Shown piece after piece: positions 1 to 10,452 of a stretch of 64,000 bases of DNA. The notes under the pieces are model-generated. The model was not told the origin of the DNA. It did not search any database and saw nothing but the letters and a program-made list of their open reading frames with translations. Origin of the DNA: Gryganskiella cystojenkinii (Eukaryota; Mortierellomycota; Mortierellomycetes; Mortierellales; Mortierellaceae); NCBI GenBank assembly GCA_015852425.1, contig JAAAIG010000001.1, forward strand, positions 136,392 through 200,391, read 5' to 3'. The position numbers were made by a program, and so were the translations under genes. Numbering within the stretch: position 1 is the first letter of the stretch; every line of letters begins with the position of its first letter.

Positions 1-902
1 GTCTTACGCATATCGAGTTATGTAGTTTTATGAGAGAGCCTGTGGATCCTCGATCCCTGGACAAGATCTTGAGATGTACACCGAATCTGGTCCACTTGTT
101 CGCGGGTCAGGTCATTTTCTGTGTCCGTGAAGTACGAGAGGGCTGGGATCCGAGCGATGATTGGCACCGATGGCCCCCGACACCTCCTAAATTGACCAAG
201 AAAGAAAGAAAGAAAGAGAACAAGGTCAAGAGCCAACAATTAAAGTTGATCGCCAAGGGTGTTCTGGATGACTACGTGATGGCACAGGATTGGCAGTGTC
301 TTCATCTCCGAACCCTGATTATCGGCGTCGCGGCCAGAGACTACCATTGTAAAGCCGCGGATGAAGAACTGTTCCTGTATCTGGCTCGGTATTGCCCCAA
401 CATCGTTGACCTGACTCTACGCTCGAAAAGTATTCAGTTCGGGCCTCAGCTTCCGTTGCGAGAAGAGAGCTCTCCATATATCTCCGACCGCCCCAAGTAT
501 CACGCGGCGCCCAAGAAGTCTCCGTATAGGGCACCAAGCTCGTTGCCGCTTCTTGCAGGGCTGAAAAAGCTTCAGTCGTTGACGCTGATGGTCGATTATC
601 TCATTGGTCCCATCACCGCCGAAGGATTCGAATTTCTCCGTCGAACCGATCTCCCTATCGCCTCGTGGATTGAAGAGCAATATCATAAGCAACCTCGGCT
701 TAGCGCCGACGGGACAAAGAGACCAACCACCCCAGTTCTTTGGCCTCAGCTCGAGTCGTTTACGATTCTGTCTAGTCGTTCACCAATGAAGGCGATCTAC
801 GAAGATCTCATGTTAGAACTCGAGATAATTAGACCAGGTGTCGCGTTCCGCATCGCTCAACAAGAGCATCCTTTCTCCTTGGAGCATCAATATTGGTCTT
901 AG
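1..902 (+). CDS. F-box/LRR-like protein, C-terminal part (5' truncated by window edge)
   Basis: The reading frame is open to the first base of the window (frame of positions 3-5), so this is the 3' part of a longer gene; the first in-window Met is at 30. The visible ~300 residues contain leucine-rich-repeat-like segments such as LDKILRCTPNLVHL and LARYCPNIVDLTLR. They align by eye with the C-terminal third of the minus-strand F-box gene at 10453-12486 (LDYVLRCAPSLVHL, LVRHCPKITRLTLR), so the two are paralogues. By family analogy it would be a substrate-recognition subunit of an SCF ubiquitin ligase, but the F-box itself lies outside the window. A Lys-rich stretch near positions 190-245 is a local insertion. 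Family assignment is fairly sure; function is inferred. Confidence 0.75.
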   Translation, partial: LTHIELCSFMREPVDPRSLDKILRCTPNLVHLFAGQVIFCVREVREGWDPSDDWHRWPPTPPKLTKKERKKENKVKSQQLKLIAKGVLDDYVMAQDWQCLHLRTLIIGVAARDYHCKAADEELFLYLARYCPNIVDLTLRSKSIQFGPQLPLREESSPYISDRPKYHAAPKKSPYRAPSSLPLLAGLKKLQSLTLMVDYLIGPITAEGFEFLRRTDLPIASWIEEQYHKQPRLSADGTKRPTTPVLWPQLESFTILSSRSPMKAIYEDLMLELEIIRPGVAFRIAQQEHPFSLEHQYWS

Positions 903-1322
903 TAATTTTTTTCTTTTTTTTTTTTTTTTTTTTGGTCAGCGTGAGCGCCGTTGAGAAGAAACGCCTTCTCATTGATATTTCGTTGTTGGAACCTGGATCT
1001 CAAACTGCCGCAGTTTGTTTCGTCGTTCTCCGCTCACTTTGTTCCATGTCAGCTCAACTCGATTGAAGTGAGACCCCTTTGGAACCTCTTCGAGAGAGCT
1101 CTCGTGACTGCCAGAAGGCAACTGCAATAAATTCGAGGGGAAAGTGTCATCACGATTTTTTTCTGTTCCTTTTTTCCTGCATCGTTTCTTTTTATCCCAC
1201 GCTCTATCCCCTTTCTCATAGCCATACTTTGTCCTTTGTGCACTATTTTAGCGCGCTCGATCTGCACTCGGACACATAATCACTCCTCTTTCTTCTCTTC
1301 GCTTCTCTATAACATCACAAGC
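903..1322. other. intergenic region, 420 bp
   Basis: Holds the poly-T tract and, at about 1155-1320, a pyrimidine-rich leader just upstream of the methyltransferase start. Short ORFs here look like noise; no RNA gene is visible. Confidence 0.6.
906..933 (+). repeat. poly-T tract
   Basis: Nearly pure T run with one C, directly after the stop of the first gene. It is a simple-sequence tract in the 3' flank. Confidence 0.9.
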
Positions 1323-2212
1323 ATGTCAAAGAGCAAATTGGGTCATCTGAGCTACGAAGAGCTGATTCAAGACGGCAACACCTCCAACGTTGACGGCTGG
1401 GATTTCTCCTGGTTTGAGGGTAGAGCCACGGAGGCAAGGCCTAGTTGGGGCTATGCAAAGGCCATGAGTGAACGCATGGGTAAGGCGACTGCCGCCCTAG
1501 ATCTTCAGACCGGTGGAGGTGAGGTCCTGGCCAAAGTTGAAAAATTTCCGACTTTAATCGCTGCGACGGAATCGTGGCCTCCGAATGTCGCTATTGCGAC
1601 TAAGCTCCTAGGCGACCGAGGTGTCGTCGTTGTTGTCCATGATGAGGAGCCTCCATTGCCCTTTGGTGATTCGGCCTTTGACCTTGTTGTCTCGCGTCAC
1701 CCTGTTAAAGGTATTTTTTTTTGATAAGGTCTTCTAGCTGTAGCTATGTCTCTCGGCCAGCTCGTAACTTGTGTTCGTGTTCTAATGACTTATTTTTATC
1801 ATAACCCGCTATGTGTACAGCCCACTGGAAGGATATCGCTCGAGTCTTGCGCCCTGGTGGCACTTATTTCGCTCAACATGTCGGTCCTCGCAGTGTCTTT
1901 GAGGTGGTCGAGTTCTTTTTGGGACCTCAGCCCTTGGCAAGCTTAGGCCGTCGTCCCGAGACCGCAAAGGAAGAAGCCGAGGCCGCAGGGTTGGAGGTGG
2001 TTTCGATCCAGTCTGAGAGTTTAGAGTGCGAGTTCTTTGATGTGGGTGCGATTGTTCATTTTTTGAGAAAGGTGATCTGGATGGTTCCCGGGTTCACGGT
2101 CGAGAAGTACGAGGACAAGTTGAAGGCGATGCATGATCATATCCAGAAACATGGATCGTTCCTTGCACACACGACCCGATTCTTGATCGAGGCGCGCAAG
2201 CCCTCTGTGTAG
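1323..2212 (+). CDS. class I SAM-dependent methyltransferase (Methyltransf_11-like)
   Basis: Two exons, 1323-1710 and 1821-2212, with a 110-bp GT-AG intron; phase is kept across the join and gives 259 residues. The SAM-binding motif I reads ALDLQTGGGE (about residue 60), followed by ATESWPPNVAIA and a motif IV/V region LPFGDSAFDLVVSRH; the post-motif segment is ARVLRPGGTYFAQHVG. This is the Rossmann-fold layout of small-molecule methyltransferases; the substrate is not readable. The start was chosen at the Met just upstream of the first conserved residues; an upstream in-frame Met at 1236 adds a low-complexity leader. The TGGGE form of motif I and the following WPPNV segment recall bacterial methyltransferases, so transfer from bacteria followed by intron gain is possible. 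AATAAA lies 44 bp after the stop. Confidence 0.85.
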
Positions 2213-2255
2213 ATTGATGGCACCCCTTGTTTCACTGGTGAGGAGAGGACGGGTC

Positions 2256-2261
2256 AATAAA
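2256..2261 (+). terminator. polyadenylation signal AATAAA for the methyltransferase gene
   Basis: Exact AATAAA 44 bp downstream of the stop codon at 2212. Position fits a fungal polyadenylation signal; not proven. Confidence 0.45.
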
Positions 2262-2494
2262 ACCAAGGATCGCCAAAAGTCCAAAGACTCCAAAGGGCGG
2301 CGATCCCACGATTTGGAGATTTCAAAAAACGGTCACACGACCAAAAGTCACGTGCACTTTGTTGTTTGTGCTTTCAATTAGACTTTTTTTTTGTGCACAT
2401 TTGCTGCGTCGAATTGAGAGTGATGGGCGAAAGCGATCGAAAAAAACGCATTTTTAATCTTTCCTCCAAAGTCAATTGATTGACACACACTACC

Positions 2495-4038
2495 ATGCCA
2501 CCAAAGAAGCTGCAGGGCGAGAAGAAAAAGATTGTCGAGGACAAGACCTTTGGTCTCAAGAACAAGAACAAGTCCGCCAAGGTTGGACGTTATGTCGAGA
2601 CCGTCAAGAACCAGGCCATGCATGCTGGTCAGTCCAGAAAGGACATGGTGAGTGATCGACACTTTGCAATCGGTCGAGATTTGTTGAGGAAAAAGGAGCC
2701 TGCTGGGGGAAAACTCACTCCTTGTTCTGCATGTAATTTTTTTTTCTGCCCGAACGTTGGAGACAGTTCATTAACAATGTGTGCTCTTTTTACTTTTGTT
2801 CCTTTCGACTCGATCAATCACTATTTCCGCTGGAATCAAACTCGACCTGATTGCAACTTTACCACCTCCACCTTCACCCCCCTTATCTTACTCGACGACT
2901 CACATCACAACATCTGGAATAATTTATATATCTTATATCTGGAAACTATTACACAACCTCGCAACGTCAACACGAACACCGACAGATCGAGAGGGACCGC
3001 GAAAAGCAGGCTATTGTCGATCGCAAGAAGGCTGAGCAGGCCAAGAAGGATGAGCTGGTGGATCTTTTCAAGCCTATTCAGGTCCAACAAAAGGTTCCCT
3101 TTGGTGTTAACCCCAAGACCATTCTCTGCGCCTTCCACAAGGCTGGTACCTGCACAAAAGGAGACAAGTGCAAGTTCTCTCACGATCTCAATGTCGAGCG
3201 CAAGACTGTCAAGAGGGATCTTTACACCGATAACCGTGATGACGAGAAGAAGAACGGTATGTTCCAATCTCGATTTGTCGTCATGGAAGGAAAAGGAGGC
3301 GCAGGCAGCGGCAGCAGAGGAGAGTACATGCAAAATTTTATACTAACGTCCGTGCCCTAACAATTTCGTAATGAACAATTAGATACAATGGACAAGTGGG
3401 ATCAGAAAAAGCTCGAGGATGTCGTTACTTCGAAGTCAGGAAAGGCCAACCCCAACGCCACGACGACCGATATTGTCTGCAAGTTTTTCTTGGAAGCAAT
3501 CGAGAACCAAAAGTATGGTTGGTTCTGGGACTGCCCCAATGGCGGTTTGCAGTGTAAATACCGTCACGCTTTGCCCCCAGGTTTCATCTTGAAGACCAAG
3601 GCCGAGTTGAGAGCCGAGGCCAACAAGGAGGTGATCTCGATCGAGGAGTTCTTGGAGAAGGAGCGTCACAACCTGGGCAAGAACCTCACGCCGGTGACGG
3701 TGGACACTTTTGCTGCCTGGAAGAAGACCCGTGCAGACCGTGTCGAACAAGAAGAACAGGCCAAGCGCAAGGCCAAGGAGGCTGCTTTCAAGGCTGGAAA
3801 GATGTTGCAGTTCTCTGGAAGAGAATTGTTCGACTTCAACCCCGAGATCGCTGGTGCGGATGAGGAAGACGATGGTGATGATGTCTTTGATTTCTCGAAA
3901 TACACCCGGGATGTGGATCAGGACGAGACTCCTGAAGAGTTGGAGGAGCGTATTAACCGTGATATGGCCAACATTGCCGTCGATGGTGACCTTATTGCTG
4001 GCGAGGAGGATGTCGAGATCAGCGACGACGAGGAGTAA
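2495..4038 (+). CDS. tma46: CCCH zinc-finger translation factor Tma46 (ZC3H15/DFRP1 family)
   Basis: Three exons: 2495-2647, 2986-3256, 3383-4038; introns of 338 and 126 bp; 359 residues. The protein starts MPPKKLQG with a Lys-rich tail and the family motif [10 protein letters not shown]. It carries two CCCH fingers, the first around [19 protein letters not shown] and the second in the [17 protein letters not shown] region, ending in [11 protein letters not shown]. The DFRP segment around [15 protein letters not shown] is regenerated exactly by the second splice join, which supports the model. The C-terminus is acidic ([15 protein letters not shown]). Family members bind and stabilise the developmentally regulated GTPase Rbg1/DRG1 and associate with translating ribosomes in the cytosol. 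The 338-bp first intron is long for this window. Confidence 0.95.
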
Positions 4039-4405
4039 AGTAGGGGTAATTTGGTGCAAGTATGAAAGGAGGGTACTTTTGCCTACGAGCAACGCCCTTT
4101 TTCTGGAGATAGTAGAACCATATTCGTATTTATGTCGAGTGTCGAAACAAAAGCATTTTTTTCCATTCAATTGGCTACCGATCGCGCGAATGCATTTGTG
4201 CAATGATGAAATGATGAAATGTAGTTGCATGATTATTGAGTCGACGGTCGCAACGAGTCACATAAACGCGGTCAAAAAGGGTTAATTGTTCGATTGACTT
4301 GATGCCGCTCAAATTTATTTTCTTCTGTGTTTCTACTTTTTCTTCTTCACCCACCTTCTTCGTCCTCATTCTTTCCCTTTTTCAGCTCTTCGCTCTTGTT
4401 CAACA
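4039..4405. other. intergenic region, 367 bp
   Basis: 3' flank of tma46 followed by a T/C-rich leader (about 4310-4400) before the next ATG. Nothing else seen. Confidence 0.6.
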
Positions 4406-5856
4406 ATGTCTCGACCAGAGATTATTCTCCACCATTATATTGGTACAATATGCTCTGCTGCAGACGGACAGCTATCAATCCATGAAGTCCCCCATCAAAC
4501 TAACACCTCCTTTCAACTTTTCTCCACCTTAGGTTCTCCTTATGCTGAGAAGATCACTACCGCGCTTCGAGTCAAGGGTCTTCCTTGGTGTTCAGTCTCC
4601 ACCAGCAATGTGCTCCCTCGACCGTAACAAACACCTACTCCGATATTTGCTGACAAGCAGTACTTCCGTTTATTGACAAACATGTTACTATATTATAACG
4701 TGCATTTGTTCCTTTTTTCTCTCTTCTGTTTAGATTGTTAGAGCCTCTGACCCACGGATACAGGCGCATTCCAGTGATGCAGATTGGCAACAACGTGTAT
4801 TGTGACACCGCCATGATCATGGATGAACTCGAGCGTCGTTATCCTGGAGAGGAGTGTTCAGCTCAGGTCGGTGGCCTCTCGGACATCATCACTTCCTGGG
4901 TCGATGTAAGTGTGTGGACATACAATTTTTATTTTCTGTCGCTTTTGCATATGAAACAAGGGGGAATTTTGATCGACGTGGGAACAATGTGAGAAAAGAG
5001 TTGAGAGCCAATCGAGCGAATCGGAGTCACGGATCGCATTTCGACAAATAGCGGACCCTTTCTTTTTTACTTTTTTTTTTGCCATATACCTCTTTCGTTT
5101 AGTAACTCTGAAGCATGTTACCTGATGGATTTCCCTTCATTCCTCTAGAAACAACTCTTTGTCAATATCAAGGATCAGATGCCATGGGGTGCCACTGCTG
5201 AGGAACAAAAAGCAAGCCCTCTGCATGCCGCTTTTGGAAACGCCAATTTCCTCTCGGACCGATCGCAACTCACTGGGGGACGACCCATCAACACTGAGGC
5301 TTTGAAGAAGGCACAACCTTTCCTCTTGGACCAGTTGATCTCCAACCTGGATACCCTTGAACGCACTTTGAAGGGGGGCTGGATTCTGGGAACCTCCAAG
5401 CCCTCTGCTGCAGATATCAGTGTATATGGAAAAGCTCACTGGCTCATAGTGACCCGTCGTGCTCCCGAATATGTGACCAAGGAGAACTACCCCAAGATCT
5501 TTGCTTTTTTCGGACAGATGAATGCCTACATGAAGGCCCATCGTCATCCGACTTTGGATGGTTTCAAGATTTCGGGCGAGGAAGCTTTGGATGTTGCAAG
5601 AACAGCCGCAGCGCAAGCGAACAAAGGCTTTGCCGCCACGGGGGAGAGTGTTCACCCCAAGGAGAACCGTAAGGTCGGTCAGGTTGTTACCGTTACCCCA
5701 AACGACTATGGTAAGGTCCCTGTTCAAGGAGAGATTGTAGAGATCACGTCTCGCCGAGTCAGCATCCGACCTGAACCTGTCGCTGGTGTCGAAGTTGTTA
5801 TTCATTTCCCCAGAAACGGATACATGATCGTGCCCGCTCGAAAGGCATCTCTTTAA
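4406..5856 (+). CDS. glutathione S-transferase N-terminal-domain protein with C-terminal extension
   Basis: Four exons: 4406-4442, 4533-4623, 4734-4905, 5149-5856; introns of 90, 110 and 243 bp; 335 residues. The thioredoxin-fold N-terminus is rebuilt across the first two joins: HHYIGSPYAEK, then ALRVKGLPW, PLTHGYRRIPVMQIG (cis-Pro loop) and CDTAMIMDELE. The C-terminal half has an all-helical GST_C-like region with AADISVYGKAHWL. The last ~70 residues, after ~residue 265, are a beta-rich tail (GQVVTVTPNDYG, GEIVEITSRRVSIRP) that ordinary GSTs lack. Likely a cytosolic glutathione-dependent or GST-fold enzyme of unknown substrate. The start is the first Met before the conserved HHY motif and follows a pyrimidine-rich leader. 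Confidence 0.88.
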
Positions 5857-5977
5857 GCTTAGGATTTCGGATACCAATGTTTAAAAAAAAAGAATCGTAT
5901 CAGTTTTATTATTGTGATCTGTATATGCATTACGTGTATCGCTCTTCAGTATTTGCAAGGAAGAGTCGGGTATCAAT

Positions 5978-8900
5978 TCAAAATTGGTCCGCTTGGACAA
6001 TAGCAGGGACGACAAGACTGGAGTCGGCATCAGTTACAATTCTGATAAAGACGTCCTCGAGTGTGGTCTGACTCACACCCCAGTCCTCGACCGCCGGGAA
6101 CATATCTGGTTGGCACAGGTTATAGAACAGGGTTGACAATTGACCTCGACTTTGAATGCCCCGATCGGATGTTGAAGAAGAAAGCGAAGATGCGGCCGCG
6201 GCAGGTGTCTCGACTTCAAAGTCAAAGACACTGGCATTTGTGAACTTGTCTGTCCGTCTGTAGTGTCGGCCCGAGGGCTTCATCAACTTCTCTTCGATGC
6301 TTCTGCAGGCCTCATCGAGACGACCGGGCTTGGAGGTGATGTTTAATCGGAACCCGGAGCCATAGAGATCCTTCAAATGGAGACAAGTGCCAATACAACG
6401 CAAAGTACCCGAGGTCATAATTGCGATCCTGTCCGAAAGGATATCAGCCTCCTCCATTGAATGCGTTGTCAAAACCACAGTTCTGTTGACTTTGACTCGG
6501 TTGACAATATCCCAGATGACCCTTCGGACTGCAGGGTCCAATCCGGTCGAAGGCTCATCCAGGAAGATGACCCTGTTATCACCCAACAGCGAAATGGCAA
6601 TCGAGACACGACGCTTCTCACCACCAGAGAGACCCTTGACCTGACGGTCTCTGAACTTGGTCATCGAGACCGAGGCGATAGCATAGTTCACGGCCTGCTG
6701 TTCAAGCACAGGAGGGATACCACGAAGGCGCGAGTAGAACAACAAATGATCTGCAACTGTGAGATCACCCCAAAGGATATCATGCTGTGGACAAACACCA
6801 ATTTTAGAATGGACCAAGGCCATATCCGTACGAATGTTGGCCCCGGCCACATGAGCGGTACCGGAGGTAGGAGAGTAAAGACCCGTGAGGAGATGGATCA
6901 TGGTCGATTTACCGGCACCGTTGGGGCCAAGAAGACCAAGGACCGTGTTGGTTTCAACACCGAAGGACATGCCTCGAAGGGTGGGCTCAACCTTACCTGG
7001 GTAGCGATGGTAAAGGTTATCGATGATCAATGGAGTCTTTTCGGCATCGTAATGGGTTAGGACCTTGTTCCGTTCTTCGTGCACATCAGCATCACCGCCC
7101 TCCAGAGAGTCAGTATCGTCCTCACCCGATGAGGAACCACGAGCGATCTTCGACTCCGGGTCACGACGAACAGCAGTTGTTGAGGATCTGAACCAGCTAG
7201 AGATAGGGAAGTGCCATGGCCTGTGGACTCCATACTCCGAGGGCACCACAGCATCAACATAACTACAAAGAGCGATAGATGGATTTGGGGCACGATGATC
7301 AGTAAGAATGAAATCTTCATGGGCTAAACACTGCATACAGAATAGAAGGGACAAAAACAACTTACAGGGCCACCAGTGGGAACAAGAGACTCTCACCCAA
7401 GAGCAACATCAGACACTTGAACATCAAGGTCCCTGGAGCGAAATCATGGATCGTCATGGGATAGTTTCCGTTCAAGAGGGAGGACTGAACGATGCCTACA
7501 CTCAACATGTTGAAAAAGTTGAAACTAGGATGAATAAACCAGGCGAACGGGATGCTGTCGGTGAAGATCACAGTGGCAAGACTGGCCATAATAACTGTGA
7601 TTGCGACAAAAAAGTAGACCACGAGTGAAGCCTTGCGAGTATTGGAGAAGAACGAGGCAATAGCAAATGCGAACGTGGTCTGAACATGGGCCCACATGAT
7701 AAAGAGCATTATGGTCACGCCTGCGTTGGTCCGAGTGATGAATTGAGATCCGATCGCGACACAACCGATCGAGAAAAAGATGGTCAGGATCAACTGCATG
7801 GTCACGAACTCGACATAATGAGCCAAATAGTACGAGGTGGATTTGAGTCCGTTCTATGTTAATCATTACAAAAAACAGTGAATCGACATTTAGAAAGTCA
7901 TTTCGCTTCAGTATTGGCTCAAGAATACGTGGATCCAATTCATAAAGCAAGGACCACTGGATAAACATGTACAAACGATTTACCATCGACATCATCATGC
8001 GATGACGGTCTTCCTTCTCTTGAACCAAGATAGAGACAAACGTCGGCAACAAGAACGAGAGTGCAAACGGAAACATGTACATCGACATCTTGTTCAGACT
8101 CTCACCGTCGATCCTGTTCCACTGGAACTCGTACGGTAGAGCTCGAACGCCTTGAGAGATCTTGAAGCTGTTTCCATGCTTGAGTCGCGTAATGGCCTGT
8201 GTGAACTGGCTCGTGGTGATGATCTGTCGAAGGCCTGAAGAAGGCATTCTGTAGTTCCTACCTCCATCATATATTCCAAACTGCAACGTCATCTTGAGCT
8301 TCGCCAGATTCAGGTCCAACTCATGGACAGAGATACCTCCAAAGGGCAGTTGGCTCATCTGATCTGACCTAGTGGCGTTGTTGAACTTCACGACCGAGTT
8401 CACCATCTCTTTCTCGATGGATTTTACGTCTTGGAGGGGCCAATACATGGGTGTGGCCGAGTACCGCCAGCTCTCATTGTACGTTGTGTAGGAATAGGAA
8501 GGCGTCTCCTTTAAGTACGGGATCATCACGGCATCGTAGTCATATCTGACTGGGATCGCACCCAAGATACCGCCTTGAGGATTCACAGGTGCCGAGTTGT
8601 TATAGAGATGATATGCAGTTCCATTAACGTCCACTGGGGGCCAGATATCAGACACAAGGACACCGCCGACATTAGGAACGGCACCCAGTGCTTTCAGGAT
8701 CCCGGGGTTGTCGGCACTGATGAACGTCGATTGGTTGATAGGCATGTAGATATTGTTATCGAAGTAAGCAGGAGTCAAGTCAATGTCAATGACGCCCCCC
8801 CTGATAACGCACGACGATCCGTACGAACAGCGGGCGCCTCTTTTGTTACTATAGTCTTCTGAGGCGTTCTTCCAACCATACCAGCCATAGTCTGGAGCAG

Positions 8901-9607
8901 GGATGTAGAGTCTAAGCAAACAACGCAGTGTATAATAAACAATTCGCATTAAAATATAACTAGTAGAGCAGCTTTCCTCTCATATAATCAATGAAATCAT
9001 TGGTATCTTACGTGTCTGGCTGCGCAGAGTGAGTGTTGTTCTCGTACGGTTGCTTCGTCGGGTAAGACTCTCCGAACCAACGGACACAAGGTACGTTCCC
9101 GGAACCCCAGGTATCTGCAAAAACCGAGGGATAGACGGGTGAATTGTAGATGTTGTTGTCCTCGGGTAAGAACCCTCCATATCCCAGATCAAAACTGCGA
9201 TCTAGTTGTGGGTTCACCTCGTTGACGCAATACCGGATAAGACCCGAATGTTTCTTTGAGGACGAGATGGCGAACGAGACAATGACCAAGAGGATGGGCC
9301 AGAGGACCAGGCAAAAGATGTTGGTGATGCGTTGACGACGATGGTACGAGATTGCACGTCGGGCTAGACCTCGGACCTGATAACGTGTCGTTGGGGTGAC
9401 ACCCGAGAAATCAACGGGTTCAGGGAGAGGCTCAAAAGTCTCGTCTTCCTCAGATGAGAGTCTGTCCTTGAGGTCGGTCATGGCGATCTGAAGGTGAGCC
9501 TGCGAGGAACTATTCAGTCTGAGGTCGTTGCTTTCATAATTGTTTCTGCTATGATTGTCGATATTGCTGTTTGGCTCTGACAATTGCAGTTTCTTCTTGC
9601 GAAACAT
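5978..9607 (-). CDS. ABC transporter, subfamily A type, single nucleotide-binding domain
   Basis: Four exons on the minus strand: 9607-9012, 8911-7984, 7853-7366, 7262-5978; introns of 100, 130 and 103 bp; 1098 residues. The N-terminus is cytosolic, then a first membrane segment (about residues 97-115), a long lumenal/extracellular loop, a cluster of about five membrane helices, and one NBD. The NBD shows Walker A GPNGAGKST (about 783-791), signature LSGGEKRRV, Walker B VIFLDEPSTGLDP and the switch His in TTHSMEEAD. The segment EKEDRHRMMMSM-NGLKSTSYY, rebuilt across intron 2, is typical of ABCA proteins, which move lipids. With one TMD set and one NBD it is half-size and would need to dimerise. 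The start is the Met before FRKKKLQL; an upstream in-frame stretch looks untranslated. Confidence 0.92.
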
Positions 9608-10452
9608 TGATGCAGAGAGGGGTGAGATTGAAGAAGAGGACAAGGGGAGTAAATCAAGAAAAGTATAAGGTGAGGTGAGGGTGGACGTGCAGGAATAAAC
9701 AATTGAGAGTACAGATGAACAAATACACAAATCAAAGAGGAAGGACGACAGCCAAAAGAGCAGCGAACAATGAGGAGCAAGAAGAATCGAAAAATGGGCA
9801 CAATGCCTATCCTTTTAAACTCTGCAGTGACACAATGCTTCAGTGTTGTCTCCCTGAGGAAATGTTTAAATGGCCGCCGCACTGTTCGTGCATACAAGAC
9901 AAAGTTTCCGTTGGTGTTTTTTCTGAAAACCACAGCCCACACTTCTTTTATTTTTCTTTGTGTCTGTGTCTGTGTGTGTGTATGTGTGTAGCTCTTTACG
10001 TCGACGCTTGTCGGCTTTTTCTTTGAGAGCGCCGCAAGGCTCTGAGAGGATATAAAAAATCGAAGAAAGTGGGCGAGGAAAGCAAGGTCAGGAACCAAAC
10101 GAACGTTGGGCTGTCGCATTCGCGAGAGTGTGGTTGTGGTTGTGGTGGTGTGTGCAACTGACACATCACTGCACATCCCCGGGACTTGACCACGAAGATC
10201 TACGTGGAGTGTTCTTAAGTCTCCTTTTTATGGTTAAGCAAGAAAGTGAAAAGGGGAGCTGCAAAGCATGCGGCGATCCTTTGTTGAAATGATCCACCAG
10301 TGGGATAAGGAGCAATTCTTGGCAAACTTAATCGTTCCTGAGGGCTGTTGGTCACAAAAACAGAGACAGCAAAAGCGTTTGTTTTTTCTCTTGCCACGAT
10401 CGTGGGAGCATGCGTTAGTATCTTCGTCTCTACACAGAGATGTTTTTTATTG
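9608..10452. other. upstream region of the ABC transporter, 845 bp
   Basis: Lies between the ABC start and the stop of the minus-strand F-box gene. It contains a TG-rich microsatellite at about 9958-9990 and a TGTGG-rich patch near 10128-10153. No supported gene. Confidence 0.6.
9958..9990. repeat. TG-rich simple repeat
   Basis: Alternating TG with occasional TC and TA interruptions, in the promoter side of the ABC transporter gene. Confidence 0.85.
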
